Source of the DNA: Prorocentrum cordatum
Lineage: Eukaryota > Sar > Dinophyceae > Prorocentrales > Prorocentraceae
Assembly: GCA_963575745.1 (NCBI GenBank)
Contig: CAUYUJ010014191.1
Span: 193,385-257,384, forward strand
DNA: 64,000 nt
Direction of reading: 5' to 3'
In this document: one piece after another, positions 31,800 to 44,574 of the stretch
Position numbering within the stretch: position 1 is the stretch's first letter
How the letters are laid out: each line of letters opens with the position of its first letter
Notes under the pieces: generated by a model
What the model saw: the letters and a program-made list of their open reading frames with translations, nothing else
Databases searched by the model: none
Told to the model about the DNA's origin: nothing
Program-made: the position numbers and the translations under genes

Positions 31800-32365
31800 A
31801 TCCGGATTCCTCGGAGGGCGCCGGGCCATGTCCTAGGGATTCTTGAGGTTCCCCTTGGGTTTCCTACGGGTGCCCTGGGGATTCTTGGGGATTCACCAGG
31901 GATTCCTAAGGAGCCCCGAGGGATTCCGAAAGATTCCTTGAGGACCCCGCAGGATCCCCGAAGGATTCCTGAGGATTTCCGAAGGGATTTTTTGGGGAGC
32001 ACCGAGAGATTCCTCAGGATTCCCTAGGGATTCTTGAAGATTCCGCTTTGAATCCCAAGGATTCCGCAGGGATCCTTTTGGATTCCCGAGGGAGTCATAA
32101 GGATACCCGAGGGTTTCCGGATTCCGCGGGGATTCTTAACGACACCTTAGGGGTTCCAAAGGTTTCCTTGATTCCCGAGGATTCCCAAGGGATCCCTCAG
32201 GATTCCCTTCGGATTCTTGAGGAGCCCTCAAGGATTCCTAAGGATTCCCTAGGGGTTCCTAGGGATGCCCTCAGGATTCCTGAGGATTCCCTTGGGATTC
32301 TTGTGGATGCCCTCGGGTTTCCTAAGGATTCCTAAGGATTCCCAAGGGATCCCCAAGGATTCCCA
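31800..32365 (+). repeat. AAGGATTCCC minisatellite
   Basis: Degenerate units close to AGGGATTCCTAAGGATTCCC with occasional CTTGAGGAGCCC. No gene. Confidence 0.85.
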
Positions 32366-32769
32366 GAGTCTGCCCCTCGCAGGCCGCTCTTCACAGGCTT
32401 CCATAGGCTTCCCCCGATAGGCTGTCCCCCATCGGCAAATTCAGGGAAACCCTCCTTGCCACCCGCCCAGCCACGAATAATCTACGTTGCGCGCCTCCCT
32501 CAATTCAAATTCACCCTCCATGCTAAAGCAGCAGGGCCGCGCACGCCAAGAATAATAAGTTGAAGCTTTTATTCTTCTTCGGAAATTTCAGGGTTACCCT
32601 GTAATTTCAAGCCCCAGGCCGGTCCCATAATAATAATATTGCATTTAGTCTTGTTTCAGAACGTATTGAGATCCTTGGGGAATTCGAGGATAACCCTCGA
32701 ATTTTCCCCCCCAAAAAAAAACAAGACGAAGTAATTAATCGATAGGGTTGAATAGCTCTCAGCGCCCCG
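32366..32769. other. Spacer with three palindromes on AATTT..GGG
   Basis: AATTCAGGGAAACCCTCC (32440), AAATTTCAGGG/ACCCTGTAATTT (32583-32610) and AATTCGAGGATAACCCTCGAATT (32680-32702, given here by its arms AATTCGAGG and CCTCGAATT) are foldbacks with related arms. No coding frame is recognised. Confidence 0.6.
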
Positions 32770-34032
32770 TCATGTGATGATGATGATTACGATGATGATG
32801 CTGGTGAGGGTGACATTGATAATGAGGATGAGGATGAGGATGATGCTGACGAAGCTGATGGCGATGATGATTGTGATGATGATGCTGCCGAGCCGGAGGA
32901 GCAGGATGAGGTTGAGGAGGAGGTTGACGATGGTGATGATGATGATGGCGATGCTGGTGATGCTGATGCTGATGACGATGATGAGGATGAGGATGATTAC
33001 GTATGTTGATTTGGGTGAGGAATTATGGTGACGATGATGATTGATGATGTTGGTGATGATGATGCTGGTGATGATCATGATGATGATAATAATAATAAAG
33101 CTGACTTTTGAATGGGGGTGAGGAGGATGATGAGGATGATGATGAGGAACAGGAGGGTGAGGATGAAGTTGATTATGAAGATGGTGATGATGATGCTGAT
33201 GATGATGACCACGATGATAATGGTGATGGCAAGGACTGATGGGGAGGAGGATGATGATGATGATGTTGATGATGGTGATAATGGTGATGATGATGCTTAT
33301 GATTATGATCACGACGATGATGAGGATGAGGATGAGGATGATCATGAGAACGTGCAGGATGAGGATGATGCTGGTGAAGATGATGATGAGGATGCGGATG
33401 AGGATGCGGGTGCGGATGACGAGGGTGATGATGAGGATGAGGATGAGGATGAGGATGATGATCAGGATGATGATGAGGATGATGAGGATGATCATGATGA
33501 GGATGATGAGGATGATGAGGATGACGATGATGATGATGGTGATGATCTACTGATGATTCGGGGGATGCTGAGGACGATGAGGAGGATGAGGAGAGACGAG
33601 AAGGAGGGTGAAGATGATGATTGTGAGGATGGTGATGATGACGATGATGATGATGATGATGAAGATGAAGATGATGATGATGATCATGATGAAGCTGATG
33701 ATGACGATAATGATGCTGAGGCGGAGGACGGTGAGGATGATGATGACGAGGATGATGCTGATGAGATTGGCAACGATGATGCTGTTTCTGACTACGACCA
33801 TGATTATGATGGTGATGCTGCTGCTGAAGATTATCATGCTGTTGACGAGGATGATAATGGTGCTAGTGATGGTATGGATGCGGATGATCATGAGGAGGAG
33901 GACGCGGACGATGATGATGATGATGCTGATGATGCTGGTGGTGATGAGGATGGTGTCGAGGAGGGGCAGGATGAGGATGATGATGATGATGATGATGGTG
34001 ATGATGCTGCTGATGATTACGATGATGATGGC

Positions 34033-34095
<63 letters not shown>

Positions 34096-36877
34096 AGTAA
34101 GGCGGATGAGGAGGAGGATGCGGATGAGGATACGGGAGACGATGATGATGTTGATGATGATGCTCACCTTGATGACGCTGATGGTGATGATGCTGGTGAT
34201 GGTGATGCCGAATGGTTAATGGTGATGGGGAGGATGTGGCCAGGAGGAGGAGGAGGACATGAAGAATGCTGATGATGATGATGAGGATGATGAAGATTGT
34301 GATGATGATGATGATGATGATGATGATGCTGATTGTGATGATGATCATGGTGGTGGTGATGGTTGTGATGATGATGCGGGTTATGGTGATGATGATGATG
34401 GTGGTGGTGATGGTAAGGAGCAAGAGGAGGATGCGGATGAGGATGAGGATGATGATAGTGCTGATAATGGTGACGATGGTGATGATGATGATACTGATTA
34501 CGATGACGAAACGGATAAAGATGGGGATGACGATGTTGAGGGTGATGATATTGATGGAGACGATGTTGGAATGCGGATGACGATGATGCTGATGGTGATG
34601 ATGATGAGGATGAGAAGGAGGGCGGTGATGATGACGATGGTGATGTTGAGAATGATGATGATGCGGAGGAGGATGAAGATGAGTAGGATGAGGAGGGAGA
34701 ATAATGACGATGATACTGGTTATGATGATCGGTCATAACGGTACTGGTGATGATGTTGATGATGGGGATGATAATGATGATGATGATGATGATGATGATA
34801 ATGATGGTGATGGTGATGGTGATGGTGATGGTGATGGTGATGGCGATGGTGGTGATGACGGTGGTGATGATGATGGTGGTGGTGATGATGATGAATGGCG
34901 AATGGAGATTGGGATGAGCAGGATGAGGAGGAGGAGAAGGAGAAGGAGGAGGAGGATGCGGATCAGGATGGTGATGATGATGATGAGGAGGAGGAGGAGG
35001 AGATGGGGGAGGACCAGGGAGAGGGGGAGGAGGAGGACGATGATGATGCCGATGATGGTGGTGGTGGTGGTGATGCTGAGGATGAGGAGACAGATGGTGA
35101 CGATGATGCCGATGATGGTGAGGATGATACTGATTATGAAGATGATGTTGATTATGTTGATGTTGAGTAATGGATGAGGATGGGGATGAGGATTAGGATG
35201 CTGATGAGGCGCAGGATGATGAGGACTCGGATAAGGATGGGGCGTATGATGATGATGGTGGTGACGATGAGGATGATGATGATGCTGAGTACTATTATTC
35301 TATGATGATGATGGGGATGTGTATGAGGATGATGATGGTGAGGCGTAGGAGGGGGAGGACCTTGATGGTGATTAAGGTGGTGGTGGTGATGATCATGATG
35401 ATGGTAACTATGGGGATGGATATTCAGGCGAAGGTATGGATGGTGCTGTCGTGGATGATGGTGACGACGATGTTGGTGATGCTGTTGATGGTGTTGATGT
35501 TGTTGATGATAATGATGATGGTGGTGATGATGATGATGCTGATCTTGTCGATGATGGTGATGATTATAATGGTAATGGTGACGCTGGTGATGATGATTGC
35601 GATGATGATGATGATGCTGATGCAGATGATCACGATGAGGATGACGACGATGCTGATGATGATGATGATGCTGACGATGGTCGCGGTCATGGCCATGATC
35701 ATGTTGATGATCATGGCGATGATGAATAACGAGTGTTATGGTTTTGGTGATGGTGATGACTGTGATGATGGTGGTGATGGCGATGATAAGATTGCTGATG
35801 ATGATGACGACGGCGTCGACGACGACGACGCCGACGATGACGACGACGATGATGCTGATGCTGGTCATGACGATGGTCACGGCAAACGTCGGTGTCATGA
35901 TCATGATCATGACGATTATGGGTAACGATGATGGTGGTGATGTTGCGAATGTGATGGTGCTGACATTGATGGTGCTAACGTTGGTGAAGCTGATCGGGAT
36001 GACGACGGTAACGATGACGGTAATGATGATGATGTTGCATGTCATGATGATGATGGTGATGGTGGCGATGATGACGATGGTCACGGTCATGATCAATGTC
36101 ATGAGCATGAGCATAAGCATGATGACGCTGAGTAATGGTGATGGTGATGGTGATGATCATGCGTATTTGGTGGTGATGATATTGATGATGTTGATGAGGA
36201 TGATGATGGTGATAATGATGATGACGATGACGATGACGATTCACGATGATGGTTGTGTTGAAGCTGATGCATATGACGATGACGATGGTCACCGTCATGG
36301 CCAGTGTCATGATCATGATCATGACCATGTCGATGAGGAATAAGGACGAGGTGTTGGTGATGGTGTTGATTGTGATGTTGGTGATGGTTATGATAATGCT
36401 GATGACGCGCATGAAGATGATGCTGGCGATGCTGCTGATGATGATGTTGATGCTGGTGCGGATGATGATGATGCTGATGATGATGATGATGATGTTGACG
36501 ATGATGCTGATGATGATGATGATGATGACGATGACGATGACGACGTCGATGACGACGATGATGATGATACTGGTGATGCCGATGGTTACGGTCATGGGCA
36601 GTGTCATGATCATGACCATGATGATGATGATGATTCTGATGATGGTGATGATGATGATGGTGGTGATGAGTAAAGGTGATGATGTTGACGATTGGATTTC
36701 GATACTGATGCTACTCACGATGACAGAGCTGAAGATGCGGAGGAGGAAGAGGAGGATGACGATGGCGATGTCGATGATGATCATGAGTGATGGCTGTGAT
36801 GGTAATCATGACGATAATGATGCTGATGATGATGATGGTGGTGGTGGTGGTGATGGTGATGGTGATGGTGATGCTGT

Positions 36878-36913
<36 letters not shown>

Positions 36914-37125
36914 CGACGTCGCCGACGATGAGGATGACGTTGATGATGAATGCGGAATGACCCTGGTAATGGGGAGGAAGAGGAGGAAGAGGAGGAGGAG
37001 GAGGAACGAGGCGGAGGATGATGATGATGAGAAGGAGGAGGAGGAGGAGGGTAGATGAGGATGGGGAGGTTGGAGGAGGTGGAGGAAGGAGGAGGGAGGG
37101 AGGAGGAGTGAGGAGAATGAGGAGA
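32770..37125 (+). repeat. (GAT)n-dominated microsatellite, 4.3 kb
   Basis: The tract is mainly GAT triplets. The longest near-perfect run, about 19 GAT units, is at 34038-34095. GGT-rich stretches lie at 34800-34890, and ATGGTCA-type interruptions at 35690-36620 alternate GTCATGATCATGATC palindromes. The final 150 bp turn into GGAGGA. Long acidic, Met-rich and His-rich frames are repeat artefacts. Confidence 0.95.
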
Positions 37126-37700
37126 AGGAGCAGGGTAGGTCAACATATACCAACGACGCTGCAATATACCCATCCGTCCCAAGTTCCCTCCTACTCAGTC
37201 CTTGCAGGCATTCTTATTCACTGCGGGAAGCACACCCTTGAATGAAGAGCGCCCCACAAGACCGCAACTCGGGCGGGGGAGCCCGTTTTGAACAAGAGCC
37301 TTCTTAACATACTGATTCAATCGTTCAGGACTGAGGACTCAAAGGACCTGAGGACACTCCAACTCGGGCCTCGAGGCAAGGTGTCGGATAAATTCTTGGT
37401 GGTGACCATTCCAACGGAGGTATCAGGCGATACTCCTGTTCCTCAGAGGAATGGCAATCCATCCGCGTGACTGGTGGAGCTTTTTAAGACGAGTGTGCGC
37501 GGCGCCAGGGCGACATCCCCATTTGGAGCCGCCCATCGATCGGTGTGACTGTTGATTTGTTGGAAACGAATGCGCGCGTGACTGTGGGAAGTTTTGAGCT
37601 TGAGTATCATGGGCGGCGATGTCGCAGTCGACACGTCCAGACCGCCCTGATTCAGCGCCACGTCTGGTGGTGCGACAGGGAGGAGCTATGTATTAAAAGG
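37126..37700. other. Largely unique; one relict satellite-E unit
   Basis: Around 37470-37520 the phrase GGAGCTTTTTAAGACGAGTG followed by TGCGCGGCGCCAGGGCGA matches one unit of satellite E (39370-40110). No gene is recognised. Confidence 0.5.
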
Positions 37701-38060
37701 ACCAGAGATGGAGGAGGATGGGGAGGATGACGTGGTGGACGACGATGGTAGGGCGGACTAGGACGGAGGCGGAGGCGGAGGCGGAGGCGGAGGCGGAGGA
37801 GGAGGAGGAGGAGGAGGAGGAGGAGGGAGGGGGGGGGATGACGAGAACGAGGAGGGTGGTGGGGGCGAGGAGGGAGGAGGGGATCGATACGGAGGAGGAG
37901 GAGTCGGTCGAAAAGAAGGGAGATCGAAGGGGCGGTGGGTAGGACGCCCTCCAGAGGTCCTCGAGGCACGGCGCACAGAGACCTGCGTCTTCCCCCCTCT
38001 TCGCCCTCCTCCCCGCGCTCCTCGCGAGGAGGAGGTGGATGGGGAGGAGGAGGAGGAGGA
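37701..38060. repeat. GGAGGC/GGAGGA polypurine tract
   Basis: Perfect GGAGGC runs at 37760-37800 are followed by GGAGGA. A similar tract lies at 38790-39020. Confidence 0.9.
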
Positions 38061-38789
38061 GGTTTCGGGAGCCGATTTATGATCACTGCCCCCGCGCGCG
38101 TACCTTGTGCCTGTCCAACTTGTTTCCAGGGGAGCCGTGCACAAGAATCCTATCCCTTGGGGACGCCATTTTGTACACAACCCCGTTTCACGGCATTCTA
38201 CCGGACCATTTTGTCAATGGTGGGGGGTACGACGACCGTCTCCCAGAGGAGGGGAACGTTTGCCAACATCAGATGCCATTTATTTCTTGTCGGGCGGCAT
38301 CCAGCACTATCATTGCCACATCCGCGGGTTTTATGACAATGCCCAACGCGTGGAGCAGGAACATTCGGCGAATCAGTCGAATTCAACACAAAAGGCGAAG
38401 TACCCCCCCCAATCAACGGCTCCATACAAGCGATGTGATAAAGGACACATGCCCAGTAAAAAAGCCATAAACCATCCCAGGATAAGCCAGAAAGGTAAAG
38501 CAATCCCGAATGTTGAAAACGAGGAGAGCTCATGTGACAAGAAGGTCATTTGAAATATTACAGAACCGATTAAGCAAGACAAATCGTCTGCCTAATTTGC
38601 CTCTCTGCCCTAGGCCATGCTCAGGCCCCCCAAAGGTCGCCGCCGAATACCCATAGCCACCGCAGCGGTCTCCTCCTTGAAGCTCGTTCGCAAGCGACCC
38701 TCCAGCACGTGCGCGTAAGTATGGTACGGCGTTGGGGGCCATCTTGCGGCAAGCAAGGCCGGTAAGCCCCTGAACTGGATGGGTACTTG
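38061..38789. other. Unique sequence, unassigned open frames
   Basis: A plus frame of 148 codons (38107-38553) and minus frames with a hydrophobic stretch (LPFWLILGWFMAFLLG at about 38470) are open, but none has family motifs or flanking splice signals I can defend. Confidence 0.35.
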
Positions 38790-39020
38790 AGGGGAGGAGC
38801 AGAAAGAGAAAGACGGAAAAGGGGAAGGATGAAGAGAAGGAGGAGGGGGAGGAGGAGGAGCAGGAGGAGGAGGAGGAGGACAGGGAAGAGGAGGAGGATG
38901 AGCAGGAGGAGGAGGAGGGGAATGAGGAGAGGGAGGGAAGGGGCGGAAGAGGGACGAGTAGAAGGAGGAGCGGCAGAAGGAGGAGGCAGAAGGAGGAGGA
39001 GGAAGAGGAGGAGTAGGAGG
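38790..39020. repeat. GGAGGA polypurine tract
   Basis: Pure purine-rich repeats on the plus strand, with no gene. The stretch 39021-39369 after it is unique and featureless apart from weak similarity to 37200-37470. Confidence 0.9.
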
Positions 39021-39369
39021 AGGACCAGTGTAAACCCAAGAGGCATCAAGGCATGAACGATGTTGGAATAAACCCTCCCTCCAAGCTCCCTCATCACAGG
39101 CCCCTACAACGGTTCATTTTTAGTGAAGGAACTGCCTCGTTGGAAGACAACTGTTTGAAAAGCCTGAAGCACGCCGAAACATTGTTCTCGGGATTCCATC
39201 GCCACGGATCAACCTGACTGTTGCGTCTTGGCGATCCTGAATCCTGCCAGAACGCCATTCCTGGGACGTGAAGAACACCGCGAATCAACATAACTTGTGC
39301 ACCCTCATAAGCCTGAATCCTTCGAAAACACCCTGTCTGGTACGTTGACCATGGGAACCGTGAGCCTCT

Positions 39370-40110
39370 TTCAATTATTTAAACGAATGTGCGCGGCGCT
39401 GGGGCGAGAGCCACATTTTGAAAACAACCCGCCCTCAATCCGTGAAGCTCTTGCAAATGTTTAAGATGAGTGTGCGCGGCGCTAAGGCGATAGCCACATG
39501 TTGAAAACAACTCGCCCTCAATCCGTACAGCTCTTTCAATGTTTTGAAACGACTGTGCGCGGCGCTGGGGCGAGAGCCACATTTTGAAAAAAATCGACCC
39601 CACTCCGTGAAGCTCTTGCATATGTTTGAAACGAATGTGCGCGGCGCGAAGGCGAGAGTCACATCTTCAAAACCATTCGCCCTCAATCTGCGAAGCTCTT
39701 GCTAACTTCTAAAACGAATGTGTGCGGCGCGAAAGCGAGAGCCATATTTTGAAAACCACCTCGCCCTCAATCCGTGAAGCTCTTGCAAACTGTTAGAACG
39801 AATGTGCGCTGCGCGAAGGCGAGAGTCACATTTAGAACATCAAGCGCCCTCAATCCGTAAAACTCTTGCAATTTTGTAAACCAGAATGTGCGCGGCGCGT
39901 AAACAAGAGCCATAGTTTGAAAACCACTCGCCCTCAATCCGTGAAGCTCTTGCAAAAGGTTAGAACGAATGTGCGCGGCGCGAAGGAGAGAGCCACATTT
40001 TGAAAACCATTCGCTTGCAATCCGTACAACTCTTGCAGACATGTAAGACGAGTGTACGCAGCGATAAGGCGAGAACCACATTTTGAAAAGGACCCGCCCT
40101 AAATCTGTGA
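39370..40110 (+). repeat. Satellite E, about 83-bp unit, 9 copies
   Basis: Units contain CCCTCAATCCGTGAAGCTCT, TGCAAATGTTT, GAATGTGCGCGGCGCGAAGG and CGAGAGCCACATTTTGAAAA. Copies are well diverged from each other, so this array is old compared with satellites C and F. Confidence 0.88.
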
Positions 40111-40449
40111 ATCTGTGCATTTTTTTTGCGTCAGAGTCATAAGTGGTGAGAAAGTCTCAGGCGAAACGCCCGGCCCGCCCTAATAATTTGCTTCGGGGTG
40201 CGACACGGAGAAATTATTTACAAGGAGAAGGAATGGAGGAGAAGGGGGAAGGGGAGCACGAGAGGGGCACGACGAGGAGGGTGGAGGAGCCCCCCCCTTG
40301 GGGCCAGGCGGCGACCACGTGCGCGTGGCCCCGCGTTCCCCGCAATCGAAGGGCGCGATGGAGTCGCGCCGTGCCCGCGCCCGCGGCCCGCACCACCCCG
40401 TACTTCACAATAACAGGGGGGTGGTCTGACCTGGGCCGAAGGAGACAAA
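40111..40449. other. Unique sequence, nothing recognised
   Basis: GC-rich in the second half; open frames lack motifs. Confidence 0.5.
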
Positions 40450-40595
40450 ACGCCATCAACCTAAATTTTTGGCGCTTCGCGGCGCCTCCGGCGCCGCCCC
40501 TGGCGCGCTCCGCGCGCCAGGGAGGGGTCCAGCGCAGATCAGAAATCCGCGCGGAGTGCCAACAGTTTATGTTAATGGTGTTTTTTCCTCGTATT
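40450..40595. mobile_element. Foldback-family relative
   Basis: It carries the GGCGCCTCCGGCGCCGCCCC and CTGGCGCGCTCCGCGCGCCA core, followed by GATCAGAAATCCGCGCGGAG and an AACAGTTTATGTT end. These match the right half of 16789-16950. The left arm is poorly preserved. Confidence 0.5.
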
Positions 40596-40683
40596 GAGAG
40601 GAGGCCTGATTTGAGCTGTCTTGGGGTGCTCCGGTCGGGTCTGGGCAAGAAGCCGCCCTCTCATGGCTTGTCGCGCGGGGAAG

Positions 40684-40882
40684 GTCTACGGTAGGTTCGC
40701 GTCGTGTCGACCAGCGGCGACCCCGCCGCTGACGTTCAACGTTGAACGCCGACGGCGGCCCAGAATCGGTCGATGTTGAACGATCGGACGTTGCGGAGAC
40801 GGCCGATCGTTCAAGGTTGAACGATCCAGCGCGGTGTCAGGAACCAACGCCAGGGTCGACACGGCACGAACCTGCAGTAAGT
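40684..40882 (+). mobile_element. 190-bp MITE or introner-like element, copy 2
   Basis: Same ends, internal palindromes and orientation as 14814-15010. Two of the roughly five differences fall on opposite sides of the first hairpin stem and keep it paired (GC in copy 1, AT in copy 2). Read as an intron it would run GTAGGT to CTGCAG. Flanking bases differ from copy 1 beyond CTAC on the left and GTA on the right. Confidence 0.75.
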
Positions 40883-41575
40883 CTGCTCGTCTGGGAGGGC
40901 TGTGACCCCCTCCCTTCTGCTACGAAACCTGGAATGCCCTCCTTCCGCATCCCCTCCTTGCTGTTCCCTCCGCCCATACGCCTGCCTGCCCTCTCTCCTG
41001 CCCTCCCCGCACTTCGCCCCTCGCTCCCTTCCTCCCTCCCCGGCATCCGACCGCCCCCCCCCCGCCTCCCCGGCGTCCCTCTCCTCACCTTTTTGTCGGC
41101 GTCTCGTATTGGTGGGGTGATGAATTGGGGGGCAGCGAGGGCTGCAGAAAAGAGGCTTTCTTCGGGCCCAAAAGAGGACCTCCAGGGCCCGAGAAGTGCA
41201 CCTTTCTTCCCCCTCTGATCGGCTCTCCATTACGCGACGCCCAACTGCATCCCCGTTGTCTCTCTCCTCCCCTCTCGTTCCTCCCTTTCCCCTCCTCTGC
41301 TGCCCCCCCCCTGTTCGGCGGCGCGCCCAAGAAGGAAGCAAAAGGGGACGGGCCTCCTCAGAAGGCTCAGAAAGCCTCCGGCCTTCCAAGAAGTTTCCCG
41401 AGCCTTCTGCGAAACGACAGCGGGCTTCTCACATGACCACAGGGCTTCTCGAGAGGCTCCACCGCCGTCTGAGAAGGCCTGCCCCCCCGTCACTTTCCTC
41501 CCCGTGTGCCGCCTATCTATGCCGATGCCTTTGCGTCGCTGTCACCTTCTTCCTCGTCCCCCTCGGAGGAGCAAG
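40883..41575. other. CT-rich unique sequence, no gene assigned
   Basis: Frames on both strands are open over parts of this CT-rich stretch, but the amino-acid composition is low-complexity. Repeated GCTTCTC/GAGAAG and GCCTTC phrases lie at 41360-41480. Confidence 0.45.
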
Positions 41576-41579
41576 GAGG

Positions 41580-41706
41580 CGGAGGAGGAGGAGGATGAAG
41601 AAGAGGACGCTGATGTTGACGCTGCTACTGCTGCTGTTGATGATGACGACGAAGAGGGGGGATGGCACGATGATGATGGTGGCTATGGTGATCATGGTGA
41701 TGATGT

Positions 41707-41771
<65 letters not shown>

Positions 41772-42455
41772 GGCGTCGTGCGGTGATAGTGGCTGTGCAG
41801 TAATGATGGTTATGTGGTGATGTTGATGATTCAGATTACTGTACTAGTGGTGATGGTTAGGATCTTGCAGTTGACGATGATGATGCTTTTGATGATGACA
41901 ATGGCACTGTCAATGACGACGACGATGATGGTGATGATGAGGATGATGATGATAATGATGACGATTATACTGACGGTGATGATGATGATGGTGATGATGA
42001 TGATGGGGATTATGGTGGTGATGATGCTAATGATGATGATGTCGATGTCGATGTCGATGGTGATGCTGATGATGGTGATGCTGATGGTGATGATTGTGAT
42101 GATGCTGCTGGATATTGTCATGGTGATAATGATGGTGATGGTGATGATGATGTCGATAGTGTTGCTGCTGATGCTTATGATTGATTATTGAGATGATGAT
42201 GTTGGTGGTGATGACGATGACAATGATGAATCTGACGACGATGATGATGCGGTTGCTGAGGATGATGCTGATAATGATGAGGACGGTGATCATGAGGATG
42301 ATGATGGTAATGATGATGAAGCAGACGAAGATCATGATGATGGTGATGATGATGCTGATGATGATGATCATCATCATGATGAGGCGGATGGTGAGGATGA
42401 TGAGGAGGATGGTGCTGAGGATGATGAAGATGAGGCTGGAGATGATGATGCGTAC
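41580..42455 (+). repeat. (GAT)n microsatellite
   Basis: It begins with GGAGGA, then a perfect GAT run of about 20 units at 41710-41770, then GATGAT with GGT, GCT and GAC variants. It ends near GATGATGATGCGTACG. Confidence 0.95.
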
Positions 42456-42465
42456 GCCCATGATG

Positions 42466-42560
42466 ATTCCCCGATCAGAGCTTGCCTCTGTAGGAGTCCT
42501 AGCGGAATCATTCCCCAATCAGAGCTTGCCTCCCCTGGGCGCCCTAGCGGATTCATATTG
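42466..42560 (+). repeat. 45-bp tandem duplication
   Basis: ATCAGAGCTTGCCTC is found in two tandem units, each ending in a CCTAGCGGA(A/T)TCAT phrase. Confidence 0.85.
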
Positions 42561-42561
42561 T

Positions 42562-43540
42562 TAGGTGAGTTTTGCCACCGACTTCCGCTGCCCGCCCAGG
42601 TGCCCGCGGGTGCCCGGGTGCTTAACAGCTCTATAGCCCTGTAGCCTTATAGCCCTATAGCCCCATAGCCCTATAGCCCCATAGCCCAACAGCCCAATAG
42701 GTCTACAGCCCTATAGCTCTACAGCCTTATAGCCCTAGAGCCCTAGAGCCCTATATCTCTATAGCTCTGTAGCCCTATAGCCCTGTCCCCTATAGCCCCA
42801 TGGCTCTACAGCCCAATAGCCCTATACCTCTATAGCCCTGTAGCCCTATAGCCCTAGCCCTATAACCCTATATCCCTATAGCCCTATAGCCTTATACCCT
42901 CATGGCCTTATAGCCCTATAGCCCTGTAGCTCTGCAGCTCTATAGCTCTGTATGCCTATAGCCCTATATCCCACTAGCCCTATATCCCAATAGCCCTATA
43001 GTCCTATGGTTCTACAGCCCTATAGCCCTATGGCCTTGTAGCCCCATAGTCCAATAGCCCCAGAGCCCCAGAGCCCCATAGCCCTACAGCCCTATAGCCC
43101 TATAGCCCTCTAGCCCTATAGCCCCATCGCCCTATAGCCCAATAGCCCCATAACCCTATAGCCCTCAAACGACTCATATTGGGTTTTTTCTTTTGTATCA
43201 TATGGCTAGGTGAGCTTTGCCGCCGATTCCCGCGGCCCGCCCAGGTGCCCGGGTGCTTTGTAGCCCTGTAGCCCTATAGCTCTATAGCCCTACAACCCTA
43301 TAGCTCTACAGCCCTATAACCGTATAGCCCCATAGCACCATAGTCCGATAGCCTTATAGCCCTATCGCCCCGTAGCCATATAGCCCTATAGCCCTATAGC
43401 GCAGTAGCCCTATAGCCCTATAGCCCGATAGCCCTATAGCCCTACAGCCTTATAGCCTTATAGCCCTATAGCCCTATGGCCCTATAGCCATATAGTTCTA
43501 TGGCCTCATAGCCTTACATCCCTATATCCAAAGGCTGCCG
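42562..43540 (+). repeat. (TATAGCCC)n minisatellite in two blocks
   Basis: TATAGCCC/CTATAGCCC units with point variants fill 42620-43165 and 43260-43530. Each block is introduced by the same approximately 70-bp sequence, starting AGGTGAG(T/C)TTTGCC (42562 and 43207) and including CCCGCCCAGGTGCCC. The whole is therefore a higher-order duplication of about 645 bp. A remnant lies at 47855-47930. Confidence 0.9.
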
Positions 43541-43659
43541 CCTCTGCCGCCGACCCCAATTGAGCGACGAATGATTGATTCGTTTATTGTCGGGATTGCT
43601 TTTCCGAGCACGGCAGGAAGGGTTCAGATGAGTCTCCAGATTCTCTGTTGCATCTCGGA

Positions 43660-44110
43660 CTCCTTTTGGGTGCAGTTTTGGAGCCTCGTGAGGTCGTTGT
43701 TGGGTCTCTTGGGGGGTTCTTGCAGCCTTTAGGGCCTCTTGGGTGCCTCTTGGGGCCTCCTGGGGGCATCTTGGGGCGGAACGCTACGATTTTGGGTTTG
43801 TGTTCCTTCTCTTGGGCCACTTGGGGCCGTCATAGAGTTCTCTGGGCGGCCTCTTGGGCAGTGCTGGGGTGGCATTCGGGACCTCGGGAACGTCAGAATA
43901 TTTGAAACAACGAAAGCGGATCAATGTGTTGTGCCTCTTCAGGTCCTGTTGGGAGGCATATTCGAGGCTTCTTGGGACATCTTGGGGGCCTCTTGGGCCG
44001 TCTGGACGCCACGTAGGCCGTCCCGGGGCGATCTTTGAGCAGTCGGGCCGTTTGGGACCGTCTTGGGTGCTCTTGGGGCCTTGTTGGCCTGTTTGGAGGT
44101 TCCCATCGCT
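43660..44110 (+). repeat. CTTGGGGCCTC minisatellite
   Basis: Degenerate units of the same family as 24715-25490, in the same orientation. Confidence 0.85.
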
Positions 44111-44452
44111 CCGAAACAGTCACGCGAGAGACCGCGAGAAGCCCCCCATGAGAAGCTTTAGCGATGTGGGGGTTCTAGGATTATGAGCGACTCCTTAGGA
44201 GTTCGGACTGAGGTTGAGGGGATGATGGTACGAACCCGAGGGCACGCCCATTCCGTGCCCAAAAGCACGTTGGCGGATCTACAGAACCAGGATAGGTAAT
44301 CCGTAAGGGCTTCGCCCCCTGCCGCCGGCCCCCTCTCTCGGAGAATGGGCCATGGAAGAGCTAAGTCATGAGGCCTTGGCGCTGTTGTGAAGCAGTATCG
44401 AAACTTCATGCGAAGCCGATTCGCAATCAGCAAAACCAACTGATCACAAGAG
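44111..44452. other. Unique sequence, nothing recognised
   Basis: No coding, RNA or repeat signal stands out. Confidence 0.5.
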
Positions 44453-44574
44453 GGGTTACCACACCTGGCGATTGGTAAGACGTGTATGGTGTACGGGCTT
44501 GGTTACCACACCTTGCGATTAAAGGGCCGAGGGAGTTCTCGCAGTTTGGGTTACCACGCCTTGCGATGGATGTG
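44453..44574 (+). repeat. Three copies of GGTTACCACRCCTTGCGAT
   Basis: The 19-bp phrase occurs at about 44455, 44500 and 44550 with irregular spacing (45-51 bp). It lies directly next to the inverted satellite-A array. Confidence 0.8.

Noticed and set aside
33112-34272. 386-codon Asp/Glu-rich open frame
   Set aside because: Pure GAT microsatellite; any frame is open and composition follows the triplet. The same holds for acidic, Met-rich and His-rich frames at 17-19.6, 35-37, 41.6-42.5, 49.3 and 52.4 kb.
38373-38582. Minus frame with a membrane-like segment
   Set aside because: Hydrophobic run only, no homologue recognised, no splice support.
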